DNA of 64,000 bases from contig NZ_UEGO01000004.1 of the NCBI RefSeq assembly GCF_900465345.1, forward strand, positions 1 to 64,000, read 5' to 3'. Position numbers and translations under genes: made by a program. Shown one piece after another: positions 19,557-29,115 of the stretch; position 1 is the stretch's first letter; the number at the start of each line of letters is the position of its first letter. The notes beneath the pieces are model-generated. The model saw nothing but the letters and a program-made list of their open reading frames with translations. It ran no database searches and was not told where the DNA came from. This DNA comes from Asaia bogorensis. GTDB taxonomy: Bacteria; Pseudomonadota; Alphaproteobacteria; Acetobacterales; Acetobacteraceae.

Positions 19557-20299
19557 GCCGTATCGCCATCGAGCTGATCCCGCGCGACACGCAAAGCCTG
19601 ACAGAGGATCTGGCCACGGTAAGGCAGATCGCGCCGGACGTAACGACCATCAACCTTCCCGACCTTCTGCGCCTGCCCCTGCGCTCATGGGAGGGTGCCG
19701 CGCTGGCGCAGGGTCAGGGCTATGCAGCCATCCCGCACATCCGCGCCATTGATATCGACCCCGATGCACCCCTGCCCTGTGCGGAGCAGGAAGGACTGCG
19801 CGAGATTCTTGTCATCGCGGGCGATCCGCCCCCGGATTCGACGCATCGCATCTGGCCCAATAGCAGCGCGGACATCATCGCACGATATCGGCGTGAGGCC
19901 CCTCACCTAACGGTCTATGCGGCCTTCGATCCATATCGCCGCGCCCCCTGGCAGGAACTGGAGACCATCCAGCAGAAGCGTGATGCCGGTGCTGCTGGAT
20001 TCTTCACCCAGCCCCTGTTCGACCAGAGGCTGTTCGATCTGTGTGCCTCGTGGCTGGAGAATGATCAGGTATTCTGGGGGCTCTCACCCGTGATCGGTCC
20101 CAAGTCTCGTGCCTATTGGGAACGCGTCAACCACGTTGTTTTTCCCTCGGATTTCGAACCGAAGCTTGACGCCAATATTGCGTTCGCACGGACGATCCTT
20201 GAGGCGGTGCGTGCACGCGGCGAGAGCGCCTACCTCATGCCCTTGCGCGTGCCGCTGGCAGATTACCTCACTCCGCTGCGTGACCTTCTGACATCGTGA
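19553..20299 (+). CDS. Methylenetetrahydrofolate reductase-like protein
   Basis: A 248-residue TIM-barrel protein related to MetF, shorter than the usual 290 or so residues. AIELIPRD stands for the family's N-terminal strand, [13 protein letters not shown] for the flavin/folate loop, and [16 protein letters not shown] for the conserved K..aGAdf.iTQ..FD segment. It overlaps folD by four bases, so a folate role is likely: reduction of methylene-THF to methyl-THF for methionine synthesis. The shortened form could instead indicate another flavin-linked function. Its 3' end overlaps the convergent metallopeptidase gene by 32 bases. Confidence 0.78.
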   Translation: MSRIAIELIPRDTQSLTEDLATVRQIAPDVTTINLPDLLRLPLRSWEGAALAQGQGYAAIPHIRAIDIDPDAPLPCAEQEGLREILVIAGDPPPDSTHRIWPNSSADIIARYRREAPHLTVYAAFDPYRRAPWQELETIQQKRDAGAAGFFTQPLFDQRLFDLCASWLENDQVFWGLSPVIGPKSRAYWERVNHVVFPSDFEPKLDANIAFARTILEAVRARGESAYLMPLRVPLADYLTPLRDLLTS

Positions 20300-21419
20300 C
20301 GGCGGCACGCTCGGACTGACCCTGTCGCTGCGCGTCGCGGCTCTGCTGCGTTTCGCGAATGACATCATGGATGAAAGCCAGTTTCTGCCTTATCGCCCCC
20401 GTCAGGACGAAAGGATAGAAATCCTGAAGGCCCATGGAGCGGTTAAGGCTGTTCACGGCCATGCTCAGGGGGAGCCATGCATTCATGATCTCGTCAAAGT
20501 CGAGACTACGGTAAGGATTGCCGCTGAGCGCCGGAGTTGAGTATTGCGCGGCGTCCGGTGTCTGCGGGGCAATGGCAATACCATAAAGCCACGCCGTTTC
20601 CAGCGTCGAGACAATGTGCAGATAATGCGCCCAGGTCTCGGCGAAATCCTCCCAGGGGTGAGAGGCGGCATAGACACTGACATGCGTCTCGCGCCAGTCT
20701 TCCGAAGGCGGCTTGGCATAATGCGCCTTGAGGGCTTCCTGATAATCCTGCCGGTCATCGCCGAATACGGCGCGGCAGCGTTCCAGCCTTCCTCCATCGC
20801 GTATCAGCACGTTCCAGAAATAATGCCCGATTTCGTGCCTGAAATGTCCGAGCAGGGTCCGGTAATACTCTCCCATCTCCACGCGCATACGCTCGCGCTG
20901 GTCGTCATCGGCTTCACGCACGGCAAGGGTGATCAAGCCGTTGTCATGACCGGTCATGACAGGAGCCGAACCGTCGGGCGCATCGTCCAGAAAGTCGAAA
21001 GCCAGCCCGTTTTCCGGGTCCTGTCGCCGGTTGACCATTGGCAGGTCGAGCCGGATCAGCGCGTGGAAAAGACGATGCTTGGCGACCTCTATCTTGCGCC
21101 AGCGCTCCAGATTATGCGGGTCCGACAGATCGGGGATCGTGCGATTGAACTGGCAGGCATAGCAATACGGACCTTCAGCCGCTTCCTGCGGGCCGAGCAG
21201 CCAGTTGCAGGCGTCATACTGATGATTGGCGCAATAGACATGCACCTGATGTTCCAACCCCGGCTCCATGGGATACCATTTTCCGGGTGCATCGGCCGGA
21301 TTGAGCGCTGTCAGATCAGCCAGCTTGTGCAGATAGCCCACTTCGTGATGGCATGACTCGCATCTCGTATTTTCAAAAAAGAGCGGCTGAGCGCAGCATT
21401 CGCACGAAAAAAGCTTCAC
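20268..21419 (-). CDS. Putative zinc-ribbon metallopeptidase (COG4307-like)
   Basis: A 383-residue cytoplasmic protein. The N-terminus carries zinc-ribbon cysteines: CECCAQ, CESCHHEVGYLHKL and later CNWLL and CYACQFNRTIPDL. The central part has a zinc-peptidase motif HEIGHYFW, with an Asp/Glu-rich DPENGLAFDFLDD segment before it and HPWEDFAETWAHYLHI after it, giving a possible third ligand. This architecture matches a family often found beside ATP-grasp, alpha-E and transglutaminase genes. The start is GTG at 21419. Its substrate is unknown. Confidence 0.82.
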   Translation of the reverse strand: MKLFSCECCAQPLFFENTRCESCHHEVGYLHKLADLTALNPADAPGKWYPMEPGLEHQVHVYCANHQYDACNWLLGPQEAAEGPYCYACQFNRTIPDLSDPHNLERWRKIEVAKHRLFHALIRLDLPMVNRRQDPENGLAFDFLDDAPDGSAPVMTGHDNGLITLAVREADDDQRERMRVEMGEYYRTLLGHFRHEIGHYFWNVLIRDGGRLERCRAVFGDDRQDYQEALKAHYAKPPSEDWRETHVSVYAASHPWEDFAETWAHYLHIVSTLETAWLYGIAIAPQTPDAAQYSTPALSGNPYRSLDFDEIMNAWLPLSMAVNSLNRSMGLQDFYPFVLTGAIRQKLAFIHDVIRETQQSRDAQRQGQSERAAVTMSEGHAAE

Positions 21420-21495
21420 GATCTGATCATCCCGATGAGGTTATGACCCGGAACTGCGCGTGACGGCTTTGGTTCCCGCCTCGTCCGCCATGATA

Positions 21496-22338
21496 CTACG
21501 CCCGATGCAGAAAATGCGCCTGCATCATCACATCGAATTCCGCCTGACACTGATCCAGCAATCCCGAGATCGGGGCAGCGGCATCAGGCGTATCCGAAGC
21601 GGCCAACGGGATATGGTTCTGCGCTGCGATCAGACCCGATGTCGTGTCAAACCCCACCCAGCCATGCTCCGGCACCAGAATTTCGGCCCAGGCATGCAGG
21701 TCACAGGTCAGGCGGTCCGGATCAGCCTGAAGGGCAGAAGGCTCGATGAGATAGCCTGAGACGAAACGCGCTGCGTAACCCATATGACGGGCCAGGGCGA
21801 TCAGCAGCCACGCGCTGTCACGACATGACCCGGCCTCGCGTTTCAGGGTTTCCTGAGGCGTCCAGACTCCCGGCTCCATGCGGCGCATGTAGTGCAGCCT
21901 GGTCGCGATGCGACGCGCCAACCTGGACAGGCGTTCGAGAGGGCTCCCGATCGGCAATCCGTCTTCGGCAGACAGAAACGGGACCAGCACCGCATCCTCC
22001 GTCACGGGGCGGCGATAGGCCTGCTCGAGCGCTGTTTCGCCGTCAGACGATCTCACCCCCATGCCCAGCGGATCATAGGGGGCGAGATCGACAATCATGC
22101 TCACATCAACCACGAACTGCGACATGCGATCGGAGAAACGCACTTCGGAGACCATGTTGCCATGTCTGTCGTGATGCCAGTCCAGTCCGGCATGATCCGG
22201 CCCTATGGAAAGCGCATAGGTCATGATCGCATTGCGCGTGCGCGATGGCGGCCGCAAACGGATCGTCTGCGGGCCAAGTGACACCATCCGGTCGTAACGA
22301 TAGGACGTGCGATGATTGAGCAGCACTGGCTGGCTCAT
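21496..22338 (-). CDS. Transglutaminase-like cysteine protease family protein
   Basis: A 280-residue protein with an N-terminal beta-rich domain (LNHRTSYRYDRMVSLGPQTI, the bacterial transglutaminase N-region) and a papain-like core. Catalytic residues are visible: C172 in GSCRDSAWLL, H215 in DLHAWAEI and D231 in GFDTTSG. The start at 22338 matches the family's N-terminus; the frame runs upstream to 22443 without conserved sequence. Such proteins are predicted amidases or peptidases acting on the product of the neighbouring ATP-grasp/alpha-E genes, which are divergent. Confidence 0.86.
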   Translation of the reverse strand: MSQPVLLNHRTSYRYDRMVSLGPQTIRLRPPSRTRNAIMTYALSIGPDHAGLDWHHDRHGNMVSEVRFSDRMSQFVVDVSMIVDLAPYDPLGMGVRSSDGETALEQAYRRPVTEDAVLVPFLSAEDGLPIGSPLERLSRLARRIATRLHYMRRMEPGVWTPQETLKREAGSCRDSAWLLIALARHMGYAARFVSGYLIEPSALQADPDRLTCDLHAWAEILVPEHGWVGFDTTSGLIAAQNHIPLAASDTPDAAAPISGLLDQCQAEFDVMMQAHFLHRA

Positions 22339-22655
22339 CCTGCGCGCCCCGCTGGGCCTGGTTTCATGACACTCCCTTGCCTGCGCCTTCCCTGCATGTC
22401 CCCTGCCTGCCCCGATGCTGTGCCTCCAGGGACCATCGTGCACCTTCCATGATGCCTGCCGCCCGCCGCCGGTTCAGGCAGCGCCTTGCAACCATTGGGC
22501 CGATATTCTGTTTGACAGCAATAAACCGGCGAACCCGCCCGGAACAGCCTTTCTTTTAGTGCTTGGCAAGTCACGAATTTTGGTAGTTTAATAAACAACC
22601 GTAACGTTTCGGTTCAGGATACACCAGACCCTCCCCAACAAGAAGGTGAGAAAAT
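22339..22655. other. Divergent promoter region of the ATP-grasp/transglutaminase module
   Basis: No gene is supported. The right half is relatively AT-rich (about 22540-22610), consistent with promoters. Any common regulatory site for the divergent gene pairs would be expected here, but I see no clear palindrome. Confidence 0.4.
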
Positions 22656-24122
22656 ATGGCGCTCGACGCCTTGCCCATCCATGAAGCCGGTATTTTTTCG
22701 ACCTACGACACGCCCGCCTTTTACTGCGAGCTGATGAACCGGGGCAGTGAACTGCCCGAAGCCCTGCAGAAGGTGCAGGAACGTCTGGCCCATCTCACCC
22801 TTACCGACCTGCGCGAGCGAACGACTGACGCAGAAAACCTGCTCTGGCGTCTGGGTATTACCTTCACGGTCTATACAGAACGTGAGGCGATTGATCGTAT
22901 CCTGCCCTTCGACATGATCCCCCGCCTGCTCACGGCCGAGGAATGGGCATTTGTCGAGAAGGGCGTGCAGCAGCGCGTCAAGGCCATCAATCTCTTCCTG
23001 TGGGACATCTATCACGAGCGCCGTATTCTGGATGATGGCATTGTCCCGGCCGATCTCGTGCTCAAGAACGCCAATTACTGCAAGGCGATGATCGGGGTGG
23101 ACGTGCCGGGCGGTGTGTATGTCCACATCAACGGCACTGACCTCATACGCGACCGCTCAGGGCGCTTCCTCGTGCTTGAGGACAATGCGCGCACCCCTTC
23201 CGGGGTCTCCTACGTCATCGAAAACCGCCACATGATGCTGCGCCTGCTGCCTGATCTGGCCTCGGGCATCAAGCTCCGCTCTGTCGAGGATTATGGCGTC
23301 AGGCTACATCGCGCCCTATGCGACGTGGCCCCCGAGGGCGTGACAGACCCGCAAGTGGTTCTGCTTTCGCCGGGCATGTATAATTCCGCCTATTTCGAGC
23401 ATGTGTTTCTGGCCCGTGAGATGGGTGTGCCACTCGTCGAGGGGCGGGATCTGGTGGTTGAAGATCATCATGTCTTCATGCGCACCGTTGCCGGGCTGCG
23501 CCCTGTCCACTCGATCTACCGCCGTATCGACGACGCGTTTCTCGATCCCCTGGCTTTCAATCCCGAGAGCCTGCTGGGTGTGCCGGGCCTCGTCGAGGCC
23601 TATTGTCGTGGCAACGTGACCCTTGCCAATGCGTTGGGCACCGGGGTGGCCGATGACAAGGCCATCTATGCCTATATGCCCCGCATCATTCGCTACTATC
23701 TCGACGAGGACCCTATCCTCGACAGTGTGGAAACCCATATCTGCGCCGAGCCCGAAGGCCTTGCCCACACGCTCGATAATCTCGCCAATCTCGTAGTGAA
23801 GCCCGTCGGCGATTCCGGAGGCTATGGTCTCATCATCGGACCCCATGCGACCGAAAGCGAGCTTGAGGCCTTTCGCGAGAAGCTGATCGAAAATCCGGCC
23901 AATTACATCAGCCAGCCCGTCATTGACCTTTCCGTTGTGCCGACCCTCTGCCCCGCCGGTGTGGAAGGGCGTCACGTCGATCTGCGCCCCTTCGCGGTGA
24001 CAGGAAAATCCACCTGGGTTCTGCCCGGCGGGCTGTCCCGCGTCGCGCTGCGAAAGGGGTCTCTGGTGGTGAATTCATCGCAGGGTGGTGGCTCGAAGGA
24101 TACCTGGGTGATGTCAGCATGA
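22656..24122 (+). CDS. Circularly permuted ATP-grasp type 2 protein (COG2308)
   Basis: A 488-residue predicted ATP-dependent carboxylate-amine ligase. Recognised segments include KAINLFLWDIYHERRIL, GVYVHINGTDLIRD, FLVLEDNARTPSGVSYV, VVLLSPGMYNSAYFEH, LVEGRDLVV and the ATP-loop VVKPVGDSGGYGL. A strong AAGGTGAG precedes the ATG. The gene overlaps alpha-E by four bases. Family members are predicted to make peptide bonds on small molecules or proteins; the true substrate is unknown. Confidence 0.9.
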   Translation: MALDALPIHEAGIFSTYDTPAFYCELMNRGSELPEALQKVQERLAHLTLTDLRERTTDAENLLWRLGITFTVYTEREAIDRILPFDMIPRLLTAEEWAFVEKGVQQRVKAINLFLWDIYHERRILDDGIVPADLVLKNANYCKAMIGVDVPGGVYVHINGTDLIRDRSGRFLVLEDNARTPSGVSYVIENRHMMLRLLPDLASGIKLRSVEDYGVRLHRALCDVAPEGVTDPQVVLLSPGMYNSAYFEHVFLAREMGVPLVEGRDLVVEDHHVFMRTVAGLRPVHSIYRRIDDAFLDPLAFNPESLLGVPGLVEAYCRGNVTLANALGTGVADDKAIYAYMPRIIRYYLDEDPILDSVETHICAEPEGLAHTLDNLANLVVKPVGDSGGYGLIIGPHATESELEAFREKLIENPANYISQPVIDLSVVPTLCPAGVEGRHVDLRPFAVTGKSTWVLPGGLSRVALRKGSLVVNSSQGGGSKDTWVMSA

Positions 24123-25159
24123 GCCGCTTCAACCCCTATGTCGCAGGCATACAGCCCGACCTGAACACCCTGCTCTCGCGCTATGCCGAGAACATGATGT
24201 GGCTTGCGCGCTATATGGAGCGCATCGAAAACCTCGCCCGCGTGCTTGAGGTGACCGAAGCTTTCGTGCGGGGTGCCGATGGCCGCCCGGTATGGGACTC
24301 AATCGTCAATATCAATAGCGATGAGGAACGGTTTCGCGCCCTCTATCCTGCCGCGAGGGAGGAGGATTATCTGTGCTTTTACATCACGGATTGCTCCAAC
24401 CCGAGCTCGATCCGGGCCATGGCCCATACCGTGCGCGAAAATGCCCGTTCTGCACGCCCCCTTATCTCGACCGAGATGTGGATGCAGCTCAACGTCTTCA
24501 CACGCTGGATGCTGGACCTCACGCCCGGCGACATACGACGCACCGGGCTTTCGGCCCTGTGCAACCGCATCAAGCAGGAATGCCAGTCCCATGCCGGCGT
24601 GACGGAAGGGACGCTCTATCGCGATCAGGCCTGGCTGTTCTATCTGCTGGGTCGGCATCTTGAGCGCAGTGACCAGATCACACGACTGATCGACACGCGC
24701 TATCATACGCTCCTGCCCGATGCTGCCGAGGTGGGGTCGGAAATCGACATGACACAATGGGCGTCCGTGCTGCGCTCGGCTGCAGCCTATCACGCCTTTC
24801 GTCGTCTCAAACCGGTGACGACCACGCCTGCCAATGTGGTTGGTTTCCTGCTCAAGAACGAGGGGTTTCCACGCTCGCTCGCGCTTAACTTGCGTCATGC
24901 CGATTCTGTTCTGGGCGCCCTCGCCACACACTACAACCTGCGCAAGCAAAGCTCGGCGGTGCAGGAACGCCTTGGCGAATTACGTGCCATGCTGGATGAC
25001 CAGACAGCCGAGGAAATCATCATTCGTGGGCTGCATGAGTGTATGCACTGGATTCAGGAACAGATCGAAACCTGCCAGAACGAACTGGCCGCCGCCTATT
25101 GGGCGCCACCCAAGGTGCTTGATGCCGGAAGCTTCAGCCAGTCTCAAGGTCAGGCGTAG
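24119..25159 (+). CDS. Alpha-E domain protein (COG2307)
   Basis: A 346-residue all-alpha protein beginning MSRFNPYVAGIQPDLNTLLSR... with AENMMWLARYMERIENLARVL, FLLGRHLERSDQITRLIDTR-like YLLGRHLERSDQ and ARxL helices typical of the alpha-E (DUF403) family. It is invariably linked to type 2 circularly permuted ATP-grasp proteins and is thought to act as a partner or scaffold for that ligase. ATGA overlap with the upstream gene implies coupled translation and probably a complex. Confidence 0.9.
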   Translation: MSRFNPYVAGIQPDLNTLLSRYAENMMWLARYMERIENLARVLEVTEAFVRGADGRPVWDSIVNINSDEERFRALYPAAREEDYLCFYITDCSNPSSIRAMAHTVRENARSARPLISTEMWMQLNVFTRWMLDLTPGDIRRTGLSALCNRIKQECQSHAGVTEGTLYRDQAWLFYLLGRHLERSDQITRLIDTRYHTLLPDAAEVGSEIDMTQWASVLRSAAAYHAFRRLKPVTTTPANVVGFLLKNEGFPRSLALNLRHADSVLGALATHYNLRKQSSAVQERLGELRAMLDDQTAEEIIIRGLHECMHWIQEQIETCQNELAAAYWAPPKVLDAGSFSQSQGQA

Positions 25160-25237
25160 AAACCGGCAGCGAGATCTTGCCGTGCGGGCGTTGAGTCCCA
25201 CCGGTACGATATTTGGCTGTCTGCACTGAATGACCCA

Positions 25238-25279
25238 TAAAAAGACCCGCTGCATCTCTGATAATGCAGCGGGCCTTTT
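25238..25279. terminator. Bidirectional terminator between alpha-E gene and recA
   Basis: AAAAAGACCCGCTGCAT, loop, ATGCAGCGGGCCTTTTC: a long GC-rich stem with A and T tracts between the convergent genes. Confidence 0.88.
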
Positions 25280-25324
25280 CAATTCAGTCTCGCGCTACCC
25301 TGCCTGCAACAGGGATGACGGGAC

Positions 25325-26365
25325 TCAGGCTTCGGCTTCGTCTTCCTGCTCTTCCGGCGAGGTCATCATGGCCTCAGCCACAACACCAGCCTGCTCGCGG
25401 ATACGACGCTCGATATCGGCCGCCATCTCGGGATGATCGCGTAGGAACTGCTTGGCATTCTCACGCCCCTGACCCACGCGGGTGCTGTCATACGAGAACC
25501 AGGCACCCGATTTCTCAACGATATTGGCCTTGACGCCCAGATCGATCAGTTCGCCGACCTTGCTGATGCCCTCGCCATACATGATGTCGAATTCGACCTG
25601 ACGGAAAGGCGGGGCCATCTTGTTCTTGACCACCTTCACGCGTGTCTGGTTGCCCACCACCTCGTCGCGATCCTTGATCGAACCGATACGGCGGATATCC
25701 AGACGCACCGACGCATAGAACTTGAGCGCGTTACCACCGGTCGTGGTCTCGGGATTGCCGAACATCACGCCGATCTTCATGCGGATCTGGTTGAGGAAGA
25801 TCACCATCGTGTTCGAGCGCGAAACCGTGCCAGTCAGCTTGCGCAGGGCCTGGCTCATCAGACGGGCATGAAGACCGACATGGCTGTCGCCCATATCGCC
25901 CTCAAGTTCCGCACGCGGCACCAGTGCCGCCACGGAGTCGACCACCAGCACATCGACGGCACCGGAACGCACCAGCGTATCGGCAATTTCCAGAGCCTGT
26001 TCACCAGCGTCAGGCTGGCTGAGCAGAAGATTGTCGACATCCACACCAAGCTTGCGGGCATAACCAGGATCGAGCGCATGTTCAGCATCGATGAAGGCGC
26101 AGGTTCCGCCCTTCTTCTGGGCTTCGGCAATGGCATGAAGCGCCAGTGTCGTCTTGCCGGAGCTTTCCGGGCCGTAGATCTCGATGATACGGCCGCGCGG
26201 CAGACCGCCGATACCGAGGCCGATATCCAGACCCAGCGAGCCGGTGGAGATCACATCGGCCTGCTCCTTGGGGCGCTGCCCCATGCGCATGATCGACCCC
26301 TTACCGAAAGCCCGTTCGATCTGGCTCAGCGCACCTTCGAGTGCTTTCGTCCTGTCCACGCTCAT
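25325..26365 (-). CDS. recA: Recombinase A
   Basis: ATP-dependent strand-exchange protein and co-protease of the SOS response. The 346 residues contain Walker A GPESSGKT, Walker [12 protein letters not shown], the L1/L2 DNA-binding loops (around [19 protein letters not shown] and [20 protein letters not shown]) and an acidic C-terminus rich in Glu. The ATG at 26365 has GGAGGACAG just upstream; a GTG at 26383 would add six residues and overlap that ribosome site. Possible LexA repeats lie upstream at 26442-26463. Confidence 0.97.
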   Translation of the reverse strand: MSVDRTKALEGALSQIERAFGKGSIMRMGQRPKEQADVISTGSLGLDIGLGIGGLPRGRIIEIYGPESSGKTTLALHAIAEAQKKGGTCAFIDAEHALDPGYARKLGVDVDNLLLSQPDAGEQALEIADTLVRSGAVDVLVVDSVAALVPRAELEGDMGDSHVGLHARLMSQALRKLTGTVSRSNTMVIFLNQIRMKIGVMFGNPETTTGGNALKFYASVRLDIRRIGSIKDRDEVVGNQTRVKVVKNKMAPPFRQVEFDIMYGEGISKVGELIDLGVKANIVEKSGAWFSYDSTRVGQGRENAKQFLRDHPEMAADIERRIREQAGVVAEAMMTSPEEQEDEAEA

Positions 26366-26441
26366 ATCCTGTCCTCCGCTCACACCAGTGTTGCCGAACT
26401 CATGAAAATCGGCAATCGGGGCGGAGCGATTCGTGTTGATC

Positions 26442-26463
26442 GTTCACATTTGTTCTTGAGAAC
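26442..26463. promoter_or_regulatory. Possible LexA (SOS) operator upstream of recA
   Basis: GTTC-ACATTT-GTTC is a direct repeat with a 6-bp spacer, and the second GTTC also pairs with GAAC in GTTCTTGAGAAC. The alphaproteobacterial LexA site is GTTC-N7-GTTC, so the spacing is one base short; the assignment is uncertain. Confidence 0.35.
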
Positions 26464-26606
26464 ATATCATGATCACGCCCCTTTTGCACAAGGGGACGGG
26501 CATAAAAAATACCCCCTGTTTCCAGGGGGTATAAGTGTCGTTTCTGCAAACAATTCATGCTCCCACATCCGGCCTCGATGACCCAGACGCGAGAGATCAC
26601 GCGGGA

Positions 26607-28040
26607 TCAGTTGTTCACACTGCCCACGGAAAGACCGCCACCACGCGGATCGGTGTCACCCTGGCAATTGCCGCCCTTGCAGACCGAGGCATTGACGCGC
26701 CCCTGCCCTTCATGCGGCACCGTCGTGCCACAGACGATCGCCCGTGCAGCCTGAGCCAACGCATCGGCTGCATCGTTCTGGCCGGAGGCGGCGGCGGCAC
26801 CAGTCAGGGTGCCACGACGCTGCACAATGGCAGCAGCCAGGAGCGGTGCCGGATAGCGCCCCGGTGCCGCGGCCAGCAGCACGCCCGTTCCTTCAGCCAT
26901 ACGACCTGTGCCGAACAGATTGTTGTCAGTCAGGGCGCAGGCCACAGCACCACCCTTGTTGTCTGTCACGACAAAGGAGGTCGAGGCCGGAAGCGACGGC
27001 AGGGAGCCACCGCGGCTGGAGCCCCCATTGACCAGGGTCTGTGCAGCGCTGAGGAGGGCGTCATTGCTCAGGCCATGACGGTCTTCGCTGCGCCACGTTG
27101 CCACCACGCTCTGCGCGGAGGCGCCGGAGTGGAACGCTGCCGCAGCGCCAAGCCCACCATCGGCAGGCGGCGGCAGGAACGAGGCCACATAGCCATCCTG
27201 CTCGACCTGAAGCGGCGCGATCTGCGCTGGCATGGCGTTACGCAACGCTGTGGTCGAAAGGCCGCCCCCTGCCTTGTTGGCCCCTTCGACAAAGATCCCG
27301 CCAAGCGCCCCGTTGTACAGATCGCCCACACCAACATTGGTCATGCGCTCCAGAAAGCTTGCCAGCTGGGGCTGCACCAGCGCATCGCCATTTTGCAGCG
27401 GCGCACCATCGGGACGGCTGAAAACGCTGCGTGCGGCGTCATCGGCGAAGAGGGGGTTATGTACCGCAGCAATATCACTGGCCAGCACGCGGCTGACTGT
27501 GGTGCCGCTGCGGGCAAGACGAACGGACGGACCAAGAATATCAGCAAATTCGACGGTGCCGTAGCGAAGCTGCATGGTGAACAACCCACGCGGCGTCATC
27601 GGTATCGCCGCCTGACGCGTGGCTGCACCCGAAGCGCTGGCTGAACCGGGAAGGAACACGAAAGCCTGGGGGGCCTCGTTGGCGCGTGTGGCCAGGCAGG
27701 CGCCACCACCGCCCAGAGAGGCACGCGATGGCAGGGTGACCGATAGTGCCATTCCCACTGCAGCCGCAGCATCGGCTGCATTGCCGCCATGCACCAGCAC
27801 ATCGCGCCCGATCAGGGCCGCACGCGGCTCATCGGCCACTACCGTGCCGATATAGCCCGTCACGATGGGCGTGGTCTTGCCAAACAGGCTGTGACCGATA
27901 TGCGCGACATCGCTGCACCCGGCGAGCAGCATGGCTGCCGTAAGGGCACAAGCCGGGCGCAACCCTGCCTTGAGCGCAAAGCGCCCTGCGGGGCGACAGG
28001 GGGCATTCGACTGACGATGCGCCACGTGCGGTGTCTCCAT
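26607..28040 (-). CDS. Gamma-glutamyltransferase-like lipoprotein
   Basis: A 477-residue envelope protein. The N-terminal part has a signal sequence with lipobox LLAGCSD at about residue 42, predicting lipidation. The core resembles gamma-glutamyltransferase: DVLVHGGNAADAAAAVGMAL and PSRASLGGGGACL match the family's N-terminal signature, and NNLFGTGRM matches the region after the nucleophile. Where active enzymes carry the Thr-Thr-His cleavage triad, this protein has STS before FVVTDNKGGAV, so the nucleophile is Ser or absent. Enzymatic activity is therefore doubtful. The ATG at 28040 is preferred over an upstream start at 28160. Confidence 0.75.
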   Translation of the reverse strand: METPHVAHRQSNAPCRPAGRFALKAGLRPACALTAAMLLAGCSDVAHIGHSLFGKTTPIVTGYIGTVVADEPRAALIGRDVLVHGGNAADAAAAVGMALSVTLPSRASLGGGGACLATRANEAPQAFVFLPGSASASGAATRQAAIPMTPRGLFTMQLRYGTVEFADILGPSVRLARSGTTVSRVLASDIAAVHNPLFADDAARSVFSRPDGAPLQNGDALVQPQLASFLERMTNVGVGDLYNGALGGIFVEGANKAGGGLSTTALRNAMPAQIAPLQVEQDGYVASFLPPPADGGLGAAAAFHSGASAQSVVATWRSEDRHGLSNDALLSAAQTLVNGGSSRGGSLPSLPASTSFVVTDNKGGAVACALTDNNLFGTGRMAEGTGVLLAAAPGRYPAPLLAAAIVQRRGTLTGAAAASGQNDAADALAQAARAIVCGTTVPHEGQGRVNASVCKGGNCQGDTDPRGGGLSVGSVNN

Positions 28041-28261
28041 GACCCGGCAAGCCTTTTCTCTACTGTTCCGGACAGGGATGGTATCTTCGGAGGCCGAAGA
28101 AGCAACTGTCTGGAAATTGGGTTCGTTAACGCATCTAACCGTGATCCGGACGATGGGCAACCGCGCGCCCGGCTCCGGTTTTGCGAAATCGCTTTTGCTG
28201 GCCTATGCAGGAGCGCGTTTTCTTCACGCCCATGTCTTTCACGACCAGCAGGATCGTCCTC

Positions 28262-29053
28262 ATGACCCGCCCGACCCGTGCCCGGCTTGCCGGCACTTTT
28301 CTCGCCCTTGGTCTGACCGTGTCGACCGCCGTTCCGGCCCTTGCTGCCCCCAGTACTGCGTCTGCCGCTGCGGAATCGTCTTTCAGCCCGGCCCAGCGCG
28401 CCGAGATCGTGACGATCCTGCGCGACGCCCTGAAGAATGACCCGAGCATTCTGAGCGATGCCATCGTGGCCCTGCGTCAGGGTGCCCAGCAGAAAGCAGC
28501 AGATGACGCCCTAACCCACGTCCGTTCCGATCGCGAGCGTCTGCAAAAGGGGCCCGACTACACAGTGCGCGGCAACCCGCAGGGCGATCTCACCATCGTG
28601 GAGTTTCTCGACCCGCGCTGCGGCTATTGCCGCAGCATGGTGCCCGTTGTCGATGCTCTTCTGAAATCAGACAGCAAGCTGCGTCTGGTCGAAAAGCTGG
28701 TGCCGGTGCTGAGTGAGAAAAGCGTGCTGGACACGCAGGCCATTTTCGCCGCCGCGCTGCAGGGCGGCTACGAAAAGATGAAACGCGCCCTGATGCAGGA
28801 CACGACGCCCCCTACCCTGGATCGTATCCGTCAGCTTGCTACGGCCAATGGGCTGAATGCGGACAAGCTTGTGACTGACATGCACGCCTCGAGCGTTGCC
28901 GCGCAAATCAACGAGAATCTGGCCGAAGCAAGGCTGATCGGCCTCGATGGTACGCCGACCTTCGTTTTCGGTACGAATGCAATCATTCCCGGTGCCATCT
29001 CGGCTGAGGAAATGCGCGAGCAGATCAAAACCGCACGCAAGGACGCGCGCTGA
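28262..29053 (+). CDS. DsbA-family thiol-disulfide oxidoreductase (periplasmic)
   Basis: A 263-residue exported protein with a signal peptide ending VPALA (about residue 28). A helical stretch (residues 42-95) precedes a thioredoxin-fold domain with the active site FLDPRCGYC (C120, C123) and the cis-proline loop GTPTFVFG. Members oxidise or isomerise disulfides of exported proteins; the N-terminal helix resembles the dimerisation region of Com1/ScsC-type proteins. It is divergent from the lipoprotein gene and ends at a strong hairpin. Start codons further upstream in frame (28181, 28232) lack a signal peptide fit. Confidence 0.87.
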   Translation: MTRPTRARLAGTFLALGLTVSTAVPALAAPSTASAAAESSFSPAQRAEIVTILRDALKNDPSILSDAIVALRQGAQQKAADDALTHVRSDRERLQKGPDYTVRGNPQGDLTIVEFLDPRCGYCRSMVPVVDALLKSDSKLRLVEKLVPVLSEKSVLDTQAIFAAALQGGYEKMKRALMQDTTPPTLDRIRQLATANGLNADKLVTDMHASSVAAQINENLAEARLIGLDGTPTFVFGTNAIIPGAISAEEMREQIKTARKDAR

Positions 29054-29067
29054 CAACACTTACCCTT

Positions 29068-29109
29068 CCATCCTGCAAGGGCCCCAAAGGAGGCGACCTT
29101 GCAGGATGG
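29068..29109. terminator. Hairpin between convergent dsbA-like and ppk2 genes
   Basis: CCATCCTGCAAGG and CCTTGCAGGATGG form a perfect 13-bp stem with a 16-base loop between the two stop codons. No long T tract follows. Confidence 0.7.
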
Positions 29110-29115
29110 GTTAGA

